Below, piece by piece: positions 43,268 to 52,432 of a stretch of 64,000 bases of DNA. Below the pieces are notes generated by a model, which made no database searches, had not been told where the DNA came from, and worked only from the letters and a program-made list of their open reading frames with translations. This stretch comes from Prevotella sp. UBA1705 (GTDB lineage: Bacteria > Bacteroidota > Bacteroidia > Bacteroidales > Bacteroidaceae): the NCBI GenBank assembly GCA_002317385.1, contig DCJH01000026.1, positions 29,066-93,065 on the forward strand, given 5' to 3'. A program made the position numbers and the translations under genes. Numbering within the stretch: the stretch's first letter is position 1; every line of letters starts with the position of its first letter.

Positions 43268-43687
43268 TAATTTGCTAACTATTTGCAGCGTTTAAACGGG
43301 TTTTCAGAGGGCCTCGCATACTATGTGTATGCGCATGCAATGTCACGATAATTCTTCCAAATCGTTCTCTGAGATAAGTTTATAGTTAAAAATTTTTCAT
43401 AGTGATATTCTATACATTCCGAATGTATTCATATCGTCACAATGAGTAGGGGCAAAAACGGCCCTTTTAGATATGTTAAACTTTGTAAATCTGCTTACAT
43501 TTTGATAGTTTTGGGGATTTTTCCTCATTTTCTGATGTAAAATTGTAACCTCCATTTGAGCCTGAAATATGCCTCATTTTCCTTAATTTTCATTCCGAAT
43601 AATGAGTGGAGAATATAAGATAGCGGACTACTGCCGGAAACGTGGGATAAGCACTAAATCGAGATGGGATTGAGGCGGCTTTGGAAT

Positions 43688-43764
43688 AAGGTAGTAATCG
43701 TCTCATGATTAGGTAGTTATAGCCATGCAAAAAGGTACTAATCGTGATGCGATTAATACCTCTT
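43688..43764 (+). repeat. 22-bp-period dyad array D
   Basis: GG at 43690, 43712 and 43734, exactly 22 bases apart (GGTAGTAATCG, GGTAGTTATAG, GGTACTAATCG). The last unit is part of an inverted pair: GGTACTAATCG (43734-43744), 5-base loop, CGATTAATACC (43750-43760), then TCTTTT. Decayed traces continue upstream to about 43644. Confidence 0.85.
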
Positions 43765-44193
43765 TTCAAAACGAATAGGCGGAGGCCTTTGCAAGCGTAA
43801 GATGCCATCATCTATACCATATTATATATAGGTGGGAAAACAACGGGTTGGACTGAAAACCTGTAAGTGACATTTTGTAAGCTAAACCCCTGAAAACAGA
43901 CATAAACACAGGAACCGAAAGTGGCCAGGAACACCGACATCCGCACTGGCTCTGTGAGACAAGAAGCGAAGATGACGCCTCCAGATGGGCGCAAAGCTAT
44001 GCGAGCCGTTGTGTGGTGGGGTATGATGATTATCGTCTTAACGTATTATATAAATAAGGTATAGGCCCATGGGCTGGCGCCCAAACAGGGAGTAATGGGT
44101 GCCAGGAGGCAGACAGATGCTTGCTATTTGAAACAAAACATGAATAAATTGAAAAATAATTCGATTTCTATATGATATTCGAATTATTGTTCT

Positions 44194-44201
44194 TACCTTT
44201 G
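44194..44201 (+). promoter_or_regulatory. -7 box of the rseC-rnf operon
   Basis: TACCTTTG fits TAnnTTTG, 31 bases before the ATG. No TTTG at the proper upstream distance. Confidence 0.5.
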
Positions 44202-44232
44202 CATTTGCCAACCAGAGATTACAATTTAAGCA

Positions 44233-44688
44233 ATGAACAACACCATTACTCATTCTGGAGTCATTGAGCAAATCTATCAAAATCGCATCTCCGTACGCAT
44301 TGAGCAGGTCTCGGCGTGCGCTGCTTGCAAGGCTGCCGGACACTGCAATGCCTCAGATCGGAAGGAGAAACTGATTGAAGTCTACTGCGCCCGCCCCTCC
44401 GACTATAGGGTAGGAGAGAGCGTTGTCATCACCGCCGATGAGCATGTGGGACACCGAGCGGTGGTATGGGGATTCGGATTGCCACTGCTCATCCTCCTGG
44501 CAAGCATCTTCGGTCTCAAAGTGCTGACCCGCAGCGATGGCATGGCCGCACTGATAGGCATCCTCAGTCTTATACCATATTATATATTACTCTACCTCCT
44601 GCGTCGGAAAATTCGCGACCAACTTGCCTTCAAGTTACAGCCGAGCGGGACAATGAAACAACAAACAACCAACAAACACAATAACTAA
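44233..44688 (+). CDS. RseC/MucC-family membrane protein
   Basis: A 151-residue inner-membrane protein of the RseC family, found with Rnf/Rsx operons and implicated in redox control in other bacteria. The N-terminal soluble part has VEQVSACAACKAAGHCNASDRKEK with four cysteines in the family pattern; two membrane helices follow (about 78-98 and 104-122). It is the first gene of the rnf operon, 15 bases before rnfB. Confidence 0.88.
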   Translation: MNNTITHSGVIEQIYQNRISVRIEQVSACAACKAAGHCNASDRKEKLIEVYCARPSDYRVGESVVITADEHVGHRAVVWGFGLPLLILLASIFGLKVLTRSDGMAALIGILSLIPYYILLYLLRRKIRDQLAFKLQPSGTMKQQTTNKHNN

Positions 44689-44703
44689 AACAAGACAAAA
44701 AAC

Positions 44704-45633
44704 ATGACGAACTTCATTTTTATCGCAGTGATGGTTCTTGGAACGATAGCGCTGATTTCCTCGGTCGTGCTCTATCTTGTATCCAAGAAGTTTGCTGTCG
44801 AGGAAGATCCGCGCATCGGCCAGGTGCAGGAAATACTTCCCGGGGCCAACTGCGGAGGCTGCGGTTTTCCCGGTTGCTCTGGTATGGCCGATGCCTTGGT
44901 GCGCGGTGCCGACCGCGGCTCTATCGATGGGCTCAACTGCCCAGTGGGCGGACCGTCGGTGATGGGTCAGGTGGCCGACCTCCTGGGTATGGCCATGGCC
45001 AATGTGGAGCCGATGGTGGCTGTGGTAAGATGCAATGGAAGCTGCGAGCATAGGCCCCGCACGGCGGTCTACGACGGTCTGCGCACCTGTGCTGCCATGC
45101 ATGCTACGAGTGCCGGCGAGACCGGATGCGGCTATGGATGTCTGGGTTGTGGCGACTGTGTGGAGGCCTGCCAGTTCGATGCCATCCACATCAACGCTGA
45201 GACCGGGCTACCCGAGGTCGACGAGGATCGGTGCACATCGTGCGGCGCCTGCGTCAAAGCCTGTCCGAGAAACATCATCGAGCTGCGCAAGAAAGGTCCC
45301 AAGGGCCGTCGCGTCTACGTGCAATGTGTCAACAAAGACAAGGGCGCCGTGGCCAAGAAAGCCTGCGAAGTGGCCTGCATCGGCTGTGGCAAATGCGAGA
45401 AGGTGTGCGCCTTTGATGCCATTACCATAGCTGGCAACCTCTCCTATATCGACTTCAACAAGTGCAAGCTCTGCACCAAGTGTGTGGATGTGTGTCCCAC
45501 CCAGGCCATCATCAATGTCAATTTTCCGGTGAAGAAGGCCAAGCCCACAGAGGCAAAGCCTACGGCAGACACCCCTGTCGTGGCAGAGATAACAGAATCA
45601 ACAAACCATGATAAAGTGGAGGTAAAGGCATGA
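44704..45633 (+). CDS. rnfB: Rnf electron-transport complex subunit B
   Basis: Ferredoxin-type subunit that passes electrons from ferredoxin into the ion-pumping Rnf complex. The 309-residue protein has an N-terminal membrane helix (5-25), the Fe-S motif GANCGGCGFPGCSG (about 50-63), then four [4Fe-4S] motifs: CGYGCLGCGDCVEAC, CTSCGACVKAC, CIGCGKCEKVC and CKLCTKCVDVC. More ferredoxin-like motifs than in E. coli RsxB are normal for anaerobes. It overlaps rnfC by 4 bases. Confidence 0.96.
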   Translation: MTNFIFIAVMVLGTIALISSVVLYLVSKKFAVEEDPRIGQVQEILPGANCGGCGFPGCSGMADALVRGADRGSIDGLNCPVGGPSVMGQVADLLGMAMANVEPMVAVVRCNGSCEHRPRTAVYDGLRTCAAMHATSAGETGCGYGCLGCGDCVEACQFDAIHINAETGLPEVDEDRCTSCGACVKACPRNIIELRKKGPKGRRVYVQCVNKDKGAVAKKACEVACIGCGKCEKVCAFDAITIAGNLSYIDFNKCKLCTKCVDVCPTQAIINVNFPVKKAKPTEAKPTADTPVVAEITESTNHDKVEVKA

Positions 45634-46979
45634 AACTATTCACATTCTCTAAGGGTGGCGTACACCCTGAGGAAAACAAACTCACCCACGAGATAGCTAC
45701 CGTTCAGGCCGAACTGCCCCGAGTGGCCGTGTTCCCGCTGGGACAGCACATCGGTGCGCCCACCAAACCGGTGGTGCAGCGTGGCGACCGCGTCAAGGTG
45801 GGTACGCTCATCGGCGAGGCCGGAGGCTTCGTCTCGGCCCCGATATTCTCTTCTGTCTCAGGCACGGTGACCAAAATAGACACCACCATCGATGCCACGG
45901 GCTATCGTCAGCCTGCCATCTTCGTCAATGTGGAGGGCGATGAGTGGGAAGAGAGCATCGACCGCACAGACACGTTGGAACGACTCGAGACTCATCCAGA
46001 GCTCACTTCTGGGGAGATCATCGACCGCATCAAGGCCGCCGGAGTTACCGGTATGGGTGGCGCCGGATTCCCCACCTTCATCAAACTCACCCCGCCGCCG
46101 GGCACAAAAGCCGAATGCGTGATTATCAACGCCGTGGAGTGTGAGCCCTATATCACGTCGGACTATCGGCTCATGATGGAACATGCCGACGAGATTATCG
46201 TGGGCGTGCAGCTCCTGATGAAGGCTGTGAATGTAGACAAAGGTTATATCGGCATCGAGGAAAACAAGCCCGAGGCCATCCGTCTCATGACCGAGCGGGC
46301 CGCCCAAGACCCTCGCATCACCATCGTTCCATTGGCCCAGAAATATCCGCAGGGCGGCGAGAAGCAGCTGGTAGATGCCGTTATCGGTCGCCAGGTGCCC
46401 GCTCCGCCAGCCATTCCGGTGCACGTCGGGGCCGTGGTACAGAATGTTGGCACCGCCTTCGCCGTCTATCAGGCCGTGATGAAGCACAAGCCGCTCTTCG
46501 AACGCTATACCACTGTGACCGGCAAGCGCATCCAGCGCCCGGCCAATTTCCTGGTGCGCATGGGCACGCCGTTCGGTCAGCTCATTGAGGCCTGCGGCGG
46601 ATTGCCCGACGGCGACAACAAGGTGCTGGCCGGAGGACCCATGATGGGCAAAGCCGTCATGTCGCTCGATGTGCCCGTGTGCAAGGGCACCAACTCGGTA
46701 ACTGTGCTCTCTGGCGACGACGCTCACCGCAAATCCATCCAGCCCTGCATCCGTTGCGGCAAATGCGTAACGGTTTGTCCCATGGGCCTGGAGCCTTATC
46801 TCATCGCCACTCTCTCGGCCATGCAGAACTATGAGAGGGCCGAACACGAGGCCATCATCAACTGCATCTCCTGCGGTTCGTGCCAGTTCACCTGTCCGGC
46901 CCATCGGCCGCTCTTGGATAATATCATCCAAGGTAAGGCCGCCGTGATGGGAATCATCAAAGCCAGAAACAAGAAATAA
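45630..46979 (+). CDS. rnfC: Rnf electron-transport complex subunit C
   Basis: NADH-side peripheral subunit. The 449-residue protein starts with the barrel-sandwich segment (FSKGGVHPEENKL), has the NADH/FMN-binding block GVTGMGGAGFPTFIKLTPP (about 138-156), NAVECEPYITSDYRLM, and two C-terminal [4Fe-4S] motifs, CIRCGKCVTVC and CISCGSCQFTC. The long C-terminal repeat of enterobacterial RsxC is absent. Confidence 0.97.
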   Translation: MKLFTFSKGGVHPEENKLTHEIATVQAELPRVAVFPLGQHIGAPTKPVVQRGDRVKVGTLIGEAGGFVSAPIFSSVSGTVTKIDTTIDATGYRQPAIFVNVEGDEWEESIDRTDTLERLETHPELTSGEIIDRIKAAGVTGMGGAGFPTFIKLTPPPGTKAECVIINAVECEPYITSDYRLMMEHADEIIVGVQLLMKAVNVDKGYIGIEENKPEAIRLMTERAAQDPRITIVPLAQKYPQGGEKQLVDAVIGRQVPAPPAIPVHVGAVVQNVGTAFAVYQAVMKHKPLFERYTTVTGKRIQRPANFLVRMGTPFGQLIEACGGLPDGDNKVLAGGPMMGKAVMSLDVPVCKGTNSVTVLSGDDAHRKSIQPCIRCGKCVTVCPMGLEPYLIATLSAMQNYERAEHEAIINCISCGSCQFTCPAHRPLLDNIIQGKAAVMGIIKARNKK

Positions 46980-47001
46980 ACTACGAATCTCACATTTAAC
47001 A

Positions 47002-48003
47002 ATGAACAAACTAATCGTTTCATTATCGCCGCACGCCCACGGCACAGACAGTGTAGAGCGCAACATGCGAGGCGTCATCGTCGCTTTGCTGCCCTCGCTG
47101 CTGGTGTCGTTCTACTATTTCGGACTCGGTTCCGTAGTGGTTTGCCTCACCAGTGTGGCTGCCTGCATGTTTTTCGAGTGGGCTATTACCAAATATATGT
47201 TGAAACGGGCTACCTCGCTCACCGACTGTTCGGCCATGATCACCGGACTTCTCTTAGGCATGAATCTGCCGAGCAACTTCCCTTTGTGGATGATTCTCAT
47301 TGGCGCACTGATGGCTATCGGTGTGGGTAAGATGAGTTTCGGAGGCCTCGGAGGCAACATTTTCAATCCCGCCCTTATCGGACGATGCTTCCTTCTGGTG
47401 AGCTTTCCGGCGGCCATGACCGTTTGGCCCACCCAGGGACAGCTTGCATCCTATACCGATGCCACGACCGGAGCCACGCCGTTGAGCCTCATGAAAGACG
47501 CCATCAAGACTGGCAATCCGGCCTTGCTTGACAAGATGCCGAGTTCCTTGGATATGCTTTTGGGCAATATGTCCAACGGATTTGGTGCCGGTTCCATCGG
47601 AGAGGTGTGTGCCTTGGCGCTCATCCTCGGCCTGGTCTATATGCTTTGGAAGCGCATCATCACCTGGCATATCCCCTTGAGTATCATCGCTACAGTATAT
47701 GTGTTCAGCGGATTGCTTCATATCGCCAATCCCATCTATGCCAATCCCATGCAGGTAATCCTGAGTGGAGGTCTCATGTTGGGCGCCATCTTCATGGCTA
47801 CCGACTATGTTTCCTCACCCATGACTCACCGTGGCCAGCTCATCTATGGCGTGGCCATCGGATTCATCACGGTGGTCATCCGCAACTGGGGAAGCTATCC
47901 TGAGGGCATGTCATTTGCCATTCTCATCATGAATGCCTTCACGCCCATCATCAATTCGTATGTCAAACCTAAGCGCTTCGGTGAGGTGCCTGCAAAGAAC
48001 TAA
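47002..48003 (+). CDS. rnfD: Rnf electron-transport complex subunit D
   Basis: Integral-membrane subunit with covalent FMN. The 333-residue protein has about eight to ten hydrophobic helices; SPHAHGTDSVERNMRGV opens it, GGNIFNPALIGRCFLL and TDYVSSPMTHRGQLIYG (the region that carries the flavinylated Thr in relatives) are typical. It follows rnfC by 22 bases. Confidence 0.95.
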   Translation: MNKLIVSLSPHAHGTDSVERNMRGVIVALLPSLLVSFYYFGLGSVVVCLTSVAACMFFEWAITKYMLKRATSLTDCSAMITGLLLGMNLPSNFPLWMILIGALMAIGVGKMSFGGLGGNIFNPALIGRCFLLVSFPAAMTVWPTQGQLASYTDATTGATPLSLMKDAIKTGNPALLDKMPSSLDMLLGNMSNGFGAGSIGEVCALALILGLVYMLWKRIITWHIPLSIIATVYVFSGLLHIANPIYANPMQVILSGGLMLGAIFMATDYVSSPMTHRGQLIYGVAIGFITVVIRNWGSYPEGMSFAILIMNAFTPIINSYVKPKRFGEVPAKN

Positions 48004-48014
48004 GGGGGAATCAC

Positions 48015-48629
48015 ATGGAAAAAATAAAATCTTCGCTGACCAATATGGTCATGGTCTTGGTGGGGGCTGCCCTCATCATTGCCGCCCTCCTGGCCTGGGT
48101 GAATCAGCTCACGACAGGCCCCATCGAGGCAAAGGCTGAGAAAACCCTGGCCGATGGCATCAAGACGGTGATGCGTAGCCGCGACTTGAAGGTGACAAGC
48201 AATGATACCATTAGACAAATGGTGGACAATAAGGAAGCCGTGTTCGTGGTTCATCTGGCCGCAAACCGGTCTGGCCGCTCCTTGGGAGCAGCCGTAGAGA
48301 GCACCTCTCTGGGCTTCGGCGGCGACCTGAAGGTGCTTGTGGGCTTTGCCCCCGACGGCTCCATCCTGGGCTATACCATCCTTCAGCATGCCGAGACACC
48401 CGGACTGGGTGCCAAGGCGCAGACCTGGTTTCAGCAGGGTGGCAAGGGAAACGTCATCGGTATGAATCCTTCTCAGGGCGAGTTGGCGGTGAGCAAGGAC
48501 GGCGGCAAGGTAGATGCCATCACGGCTTCGACCATCACCAGTCGGGCCTTCCTGCGGGCCATCAATCAGGCTTACGTGGCCTACACGCAGCAATCGCAGC
48601 ATCAACAGAACGTCGTGTCTAAGAAATAG
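48015..48629 (+). CDS. rnfG: Rnf electron-transport complex subunit G
   Basis: Periplasm-facing subunit with covalent FMN. The 204-residue protein has one N-terminal membrane helix (10-30), an FMN-binding domain with HAETPGLGAKAQTWFQQ near residue 120, and the flavinylation site in DAITASTITSRAF near 160, a variant of the usual SGAT motif. It sits 11 bases after rnfD. Confidence 0.94.
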   Translation: MEKIKSSLTNMVMVLVGAALIIAALLAWVNQLTTGPIEAKAEKTLADGIKTVMRSRDLKVTSNDTIRQMVDNKEAVFVVHLAANRSGRSLGAAVESTSLGFGGDLKVLVGFAPDGSILGYTILQHAETPGLGAKAQTWFQQGGKGNVIGMNPSQGELAVSKDGGKVDAITASTITSRAFLRAINQAYVAYTQQSQHQQNVVSKK

Positions 48630-48644
48630 AGGGAGGAAAGCATC

Positions 48645-49235
48645 ATGAAATATTGGAAAATCATCACTAACGGACTCATCAAGGAGAATCCCACGTTTGT
48701 GCTTATCCTGGGAATGTGTCCCACATTGGCCACCACCACCAGTGCCCTCAACGGCATGTCGATGGGCCTGGCCACCATGGCGGTGCTCATTTGCACCAAT
48801 ACTGTCATCTCTTTGATTAAGAATATCACCCCCGACAAGGTGCGCATCCCGGTATTCATCGTTGTGATTGCCGCCTTCGTCACCATCCTGCAGATGCTCA
48901 TGTCGGCCTATGCTCCCGACAGTATCAATAAGTCTCTGGGCATCTTCATCCCGCTGATTGTGGTCAATTGTATTGTGCTCGGACGGGCAGAGAGTTTTGC
49001 TTGCAAGAACACGCCTATGGCAAGCCTCTTCGACGGAGTAGGAATCGGACTGGGATTCACGGCCGCACTGACAGTGCTCGGAGCAGTCAGGGAACTGCTC
49101 GGAGCGGGTAGTGTATTCGGCATTACGTTGTTGCCCGAGACCACCAACATTCTGCTCTTCGTGCTTCCACCGGGAGCTTTCATCACATTGGGCTATCTGG
49201 TGGCCATTTTCAACCGCCTGAAGAATGAGGCTTAA
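48645..49235 (+). CDS. rnfE: Rnf electron-transport complex subunit E
   Basis: Six-helix membrane subunit, 196 residues. LIKENPTFVLILGMCPTLATTTSALNG and FIPLIVVNCIVLGRAESFACKN (with the cysteine that holds the shared Fe-S site with RnfA) are diagnostic. A strong Shine-Dalgarno-like GGGAGGAAAG lies 5-14 bases before the ATG, unusual in this window where most genes lack one. Confidence 0.95.
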   Translation: MKYWKIITNGLIKENPTFVLILGMCPTLATTTSALNGMSMGLATMAVLICTNTVISLIKNITPDKVRIPVFIVVIAAFVTILQMLMSAYAPDSINKSLGIFIPLIVVNCIVLGRAESFACKNTPMASLFDGVGIGLGFTAALTVLGAVRELLGAGSVFGITLLPETTNILLFVLPPGAFITLGYLVAIFNRLKNEA

Positions 49236-49271
49236 TTACCGAATCGTCGAATCATTTAAGAACAAAGAGAC

Positions 49272-49874
49272 ATGCAATATATCTTGATATTCATCAGTGC
49301 GATATTTGTCAACAACATCATTCTGAGCCAATTCCTCGGCATCTGCCCCTTTCTTGGTGTGTCAAAGAAGATTGATACCTCGCTGGGAATGGGCGCGGCG
49401 GTAGCCTTTGTCATGACGCTTTCAACAGTTGTGACATGGCTTGTACAGATCTATATCCTCAATCCGTTGGGGCTTCAGTATCTCCAGACCCTGTCGTTCA
49501 TCCTCATCATCGCCGCCTTGGTGCAGATGGTGGAGATCATTCTCAAGAAGGTGAGCCCTGCTTTATACCAGGCTCTGGGCATCTATCTGCCCCTAATCAC
49601 AACCAACTGCGCCGTGCTCGGCGTGGCTATCCTTGTCATTCAGAAAGACTTCGACCTCATTCAGAGTATGGTCTATGCCTTTTCCACAGCTGTAGGATTT
49701 GCTTTAGCCATGACCGTCTTTGCCGGAATTCGCGAGCAACTCGACCTTGTGCGACTGCCCAAAGGCATGCAGGGCATGGCTATTACCATGGTCACGGCTG
49801 GTCTTCTTTCGCTGGCATTCATGGGATTCTCAGGTCTTGATAGCGGATTACGTAGGTTGTTTGGATTGGAGTAA
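49272..49874 (+). CDS. rnfA: Rnf electron-transport complex subunit A
   Basis: Six-helix membrane subunit, 200 residues, homologous to RnfE but with inverted topology. NNIILSQFLGICPFLGVSKK and YLPLITTNCAVLGVAIL contain the two conserved cysteines that line the membrane Fe-S site. It closes the operon rseC-rnfBCDGEA; the galE promoter overlaps its downstream hairpin. Confidence 0.96.
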   Translation: MQYILIFISAIFVNNIILSQFLGICPFLGVSKKIDTSLGMGAAVAFVMTLSTVVTWLVQIYILNPLGLQYLQTLSFILIIAALVQMVEIILKKVSPALYQALGIYLPLITTNCAVLGVAILVIQKDFDLIQSMVYAFSTAVGFALAMTVFAGIREQLDLVRLPKGMQGMAITMVTAGLLSLAFMGFSGLDSGLRRLFGLE

Positions 49875-49902
49875 ACCTATTTAGCTTTATTATTATAATA
49901 AG

Positions 49903-49940
49903 TTTGCCCACATAGATGATTTTTTTTATCTTTGTGGGCA
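49903..49940 (+). promoter_or_regulatory. galE promoter overlapping a hairpin after rnfA
   Basis: TTTG (49903-49906), 20 bases, TATCTTTG (49927-49934) is a full consensus promoter. The same bases form arms TGCCCACA (49905-49912) and TGTGGGCA (49933-49940) followed by TATTTTG, so the rnf terminator and the galE promoter share sequence. Confidence 0.75.
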
Positions 49941-49974
49941 TATTTTGTACTTATCAACAAAACACTTTATCATT

Positions 49975-51012
49975 ATGAAACAAACGATTCTTGTTACCGG
50001 CGGTACCGGTTTTATTGGCTCCCATACGACGGTGGAGCTTCAGGAGGCCGGCTACAATGTAGTTATCGTAGACAACTTATCCAACTCTAACGTCCAGGTT
50101 CTTGATGGCATTGAAAAGATTTCTGGCATCCGTCCAGCATTCGAACAGGTAGACCTTCGCGACAAGGAGGCCACCGAAGCCGTATTCCAGAAGTATCCCA
50201 ATATTGAGGGAATCATCCACTTTGCCGCCAGCAAGGCAGTGGGAGAGAGTGTTCAACAGCCGTTGCTCTACTACCGTAACAACATCGTTTCGCTCATCAA
50301 CCTTCTCGAACTGATGCCCAAATACAATGTGAAAGGTATCATCTTCTCGTCCAGCTGCACCGTCTATGGTCAGCCGAAGCCCGAGAATCTGCCTGTCACA
50401 GAGGACGCACCTCACCAGAAAGCCACCTCTCCCTATGGCAATACCAAGGAGATCAACGAGCAGATTATCTACGATTATATCCACAGCGGAGCCAATATCA
50501 AGAGCATTGTGCTGCGTTATTTCAACCCCATCGGTGCCCATCCCACAGCCCACATCGGCGAGTTGCCCAACGGAGTACCTGCCAACCTTATCCCGTTTGT
50601 TACTCAGACGGCTGCCGGTATTCGCAAGGAACTGACCATCTTCGGCAACGACTATGACACCGAGGACGGCACTTGCATCCGCGACTACATTTATGTGGTA
50701 GACCTGGCAAAGGCTCACGTGGCTGCCATGGCACGCGTGCTGGACGGCAACGGCGACGCCATCGAATACTTCAATATCGGTACTGGCAAGGGCAACACTA
50801 CCTTGGAGATTGTGGAAACCTTCGAGAAAGCCACTGGTGTCAAGGTGAACTGGAAGTACGGTCCGCGCCGCGAGGGCGATATTGAAAAGATTTGGGGCGA
50901 CTGCACCAAGGCCAACAAGGTGCTCGGTTGGAAAGCCGAAGCCTCGCTCGACGACGTTCTTCGCTCAGCCTGGAAGTGGCAGGAGAAGCTCCGCGAGCGC
51001 AATATGATGTAA
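49975..51012 (+). CDS. galE: UDP-glucose 4-epimerase
   Basis: Interconverts UDP-glucose and UDP-galactose with tightly bound NAD, supplying galactose for surface glycans. The 345-residue SDR protein has GGTGFIGSHT at residues 8-17, the catalytic Ser/Tyr/Lys set in FSSSCTVYG and SPYGNTKEI, and RYFNPIGAHPTAHIGE for substrate binding. ATG at 49975 follows the promoter by about 40 bases. A shared terminator separates it from the convergent permease gene. Confidence 0.95.
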   Translation: MKQTILVTGGTGFIGSHTTVELQEAGYNVVIVDNLSNSNVQVLDGIEKISGIRPAFEQVDLRDKEATEAVFQKYPNIEGIIHFAASKAVGESVQQPLLYYRNNIVSLINLLELMPKYNVKGIIFSSSCTVYGQPKPENLPVTEDAPHQKATSPYGNTKEINEQIIYDYIHSGANIKSIVLRYFNPIGAHPTAHIGELPNGVPANLIPFVTQTAAGIRKELTIFGNDYDTEDGTCIRDYIYVVDLAKAHVAAMARVLDGNGDAIEYFNIGTGKGNTTLEIVETFEKATGVKVNWKYGPRREGDIEKIWGDCTKANKVLGWKAEASLDDVLRSAWKWQEKLRERNMM

Positions 51013-51090
51013 TCGCAAAGGCGATAAAACATCTTCGTGAAGACGAAATCGTAAAATCATCAGGGCGACATTCAAGCCCTATCACATCAA

Positions 51091-51138
51091 AATGCCTTCC
51101 CTGTCTGATGGTTCAGACGGGGAAGGCATTTGCTTTTG
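51091..51138. terminator. Bidirectional terminator between galE and the permease gene
   Basis: AATGCCTTCCCTGTCTGA (51091-51108) pairs with TCAGACGGGGAAGGCATT (51113-51130) with one G-T or mismatch; TTTGCTTTT-type sequence lies on the right, and TTTTGATG on the minus strand to the left. Confidence 0.9.
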
Positions 51139-51183
51139 GAGTGTGAAAAGAGTGGGATAGGGGAGTAATCAGAGTGCCGAAGC

Positions 51184-52431
51184 CTACTCGTAGCGGATGC
51201 TCTTGGTGGGTGAGATGTGTGAGATGAGATAGCTCGGCCCTATCAGCACCAGTAGACAAACTATGAAAGTGAACACGTTGATGAGTACAAACAGCAGGAT
51301 ATTGAACTCTACCGGCACTGCCTTGATATAATAAATGGTGGGGTCGAGCTTCACCATGTGGAACTGACGCTGTAGCAACAGCAGAGCTATGCCAATGATG
51401 TTGCCGATGATGATGCCCCGTCCGATAACGAAAGTGGCAAACCAAAGGAAAATGTGACGTATGGTCGTGTTGGTAGACCCCAAGGCCTTCATCACGCCAA
51501 TCATAGACGTACATTCCAAGATGATGATGAGAAGACCAGAAATCATGGTCACGCTCGCCACGACAATCATCAGTGCAATGATGATCCAGACGTTCAAATC
51601 CAGCAGGTCGAGCCAGTTGAAGATCTGTGGATTACTCTCTCGAATAGTCTGCGATGAGTAGGTTTCGCCATAGCGATCCTCTGTTTTGTTGATGCGTTGG
51701 ATAAAATATTGTTCCACATCGTCTACCCGATTGAAGTCCTGCACCATCACTTCGGCGCCCGAAGTCTGGTCATCTTCCCACCCATTGAGCTTCGTAGCGG
51801 TATAGAGGTCGATGAAACAGATAGTCTCATCATACTGATTCAAGTTGGTCTGATATATTCCTTGAATGGTGAACTTCCTCAGGCGGATGCCCGATTTGTC
51901 GATGAAATAAGCGAAAATACGCTGTCCCAACTTGAGGTTGAGCTTGTCGGCCATGATCTTAGAAATCAAGACCTTGCTGCTCGAAGCCTTGTCTGAGAAG
52001 TCGGGCACGCTGCCTTCCAACAGATTCTGCTTGATAAAACTGTTATCAAACTCCGGTCCTACACCCTTGAACATCACCCCGAGGAAGTCGGAATCAGTCT
52101 TCAAGATGCCCTGTTTGTAGGCAAAACGCTCCACATGTTTCACACCGGGAATCTTCTTGATGACGCCCATCACCGAGTCGTCCATCTGTATTGGATAGTC
52201 GTTAGACGACATCTGGGTCATGAAATTGGTCACCTGGATGTGGGCTCCAAAGCCAATTACCTTGTTCTGTATGGAGTGTTTGAACCCCAATACCACCGAG
52301 ATAGAAATCATCATCACTGCAAGACCAATGGCAATTCCGGCAATGGAAATGGCTATGGCGGGCCTCGACACCTTCTGACGGGTGTCCTCGCTGCCATAGA
52401 TACGCCTTGCAATAAACAGTGGTAGGTTCAT
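51184..52431 (-). CDS. FtsX/LolE-type ABC transporter permease
   Basis: A 415-residue inner-membrane protein with the MacB/LolCE layout: helix at 22-45 (AISIAGIAIGLAVMMISISVVLG), a periplasmic domain of about 240 residues, then three helices near 275, 325 and 375 in an FtsX domain. By length and N-terminus (ISRRIYG-like ARRIYGSEDTRQKVSRPA) it is closest to LolC/LolE, which release lipoproteins from the inner membrane. No ATPase gene is adjacent. It starts 1 base after the stop of the aminotransferase gene. Confidence 0.85.
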   Translation of the reverse strand: MNLPLFIARRIYGSEDTRQKVSRPAIAISIAGIAIGLAVMMISISVVLGFKHSIQNKVIGFGAHIQVTNFMTQMSSNDYPIQMDDSVMGVIKKIPGVKHVERFAYKQGILKTDSDFLGVMFKGVGPEFDNSFIKQNLLEGSVPDFSDKASSSKVLISKIMADKLNLKLGQRIFAYFIDKSGIRLRKFTIQGIYQTNLNQYDETICFIDLYTATKLNGWEDDQTSGAEVMVQDFNRVDDVEQYFIQRINKTEDRYGETYSSQTIRESNPQIFNWLDLLDLNVWIIIALMIVVASVTMISGLLIIILECTSMIGVMKALGSTNTTIRHIFLWFATFVIGRGIIIGNIIGIALLLLQRQFHMVKLDPTIYYIKAVPVEFNILLFVLINVFTFIVCLLVLIGPSYLISHISPTKSIRYE

Positions 52432-52432
52432 T

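Larger units (their letters stand above)
43268..44232. other. Long divergent gap between serC and the rnf operon
   Basis: About 960 bases. It holds a small palindrome (GCATAC/GTATGC near 43316), dyad array D (43688-43764), a stem of ten pairs at 44074-44105 (CTGGCGCCCA with TGGGTGCCAG, one G-T pair) and the -7 box of the rnf operon. Three minus-strand frames of 60-101 codons lack any coding signature. The rest is unexplained. Confidence 0.5.

Noticed and set aside
44074..44105. Riboswitch or terminator upstream of the rnf operon
   Set aside because: The stem is good, but it lies upstream of the likely promoter, has no T-run and matches no riboswitch consensus I know.
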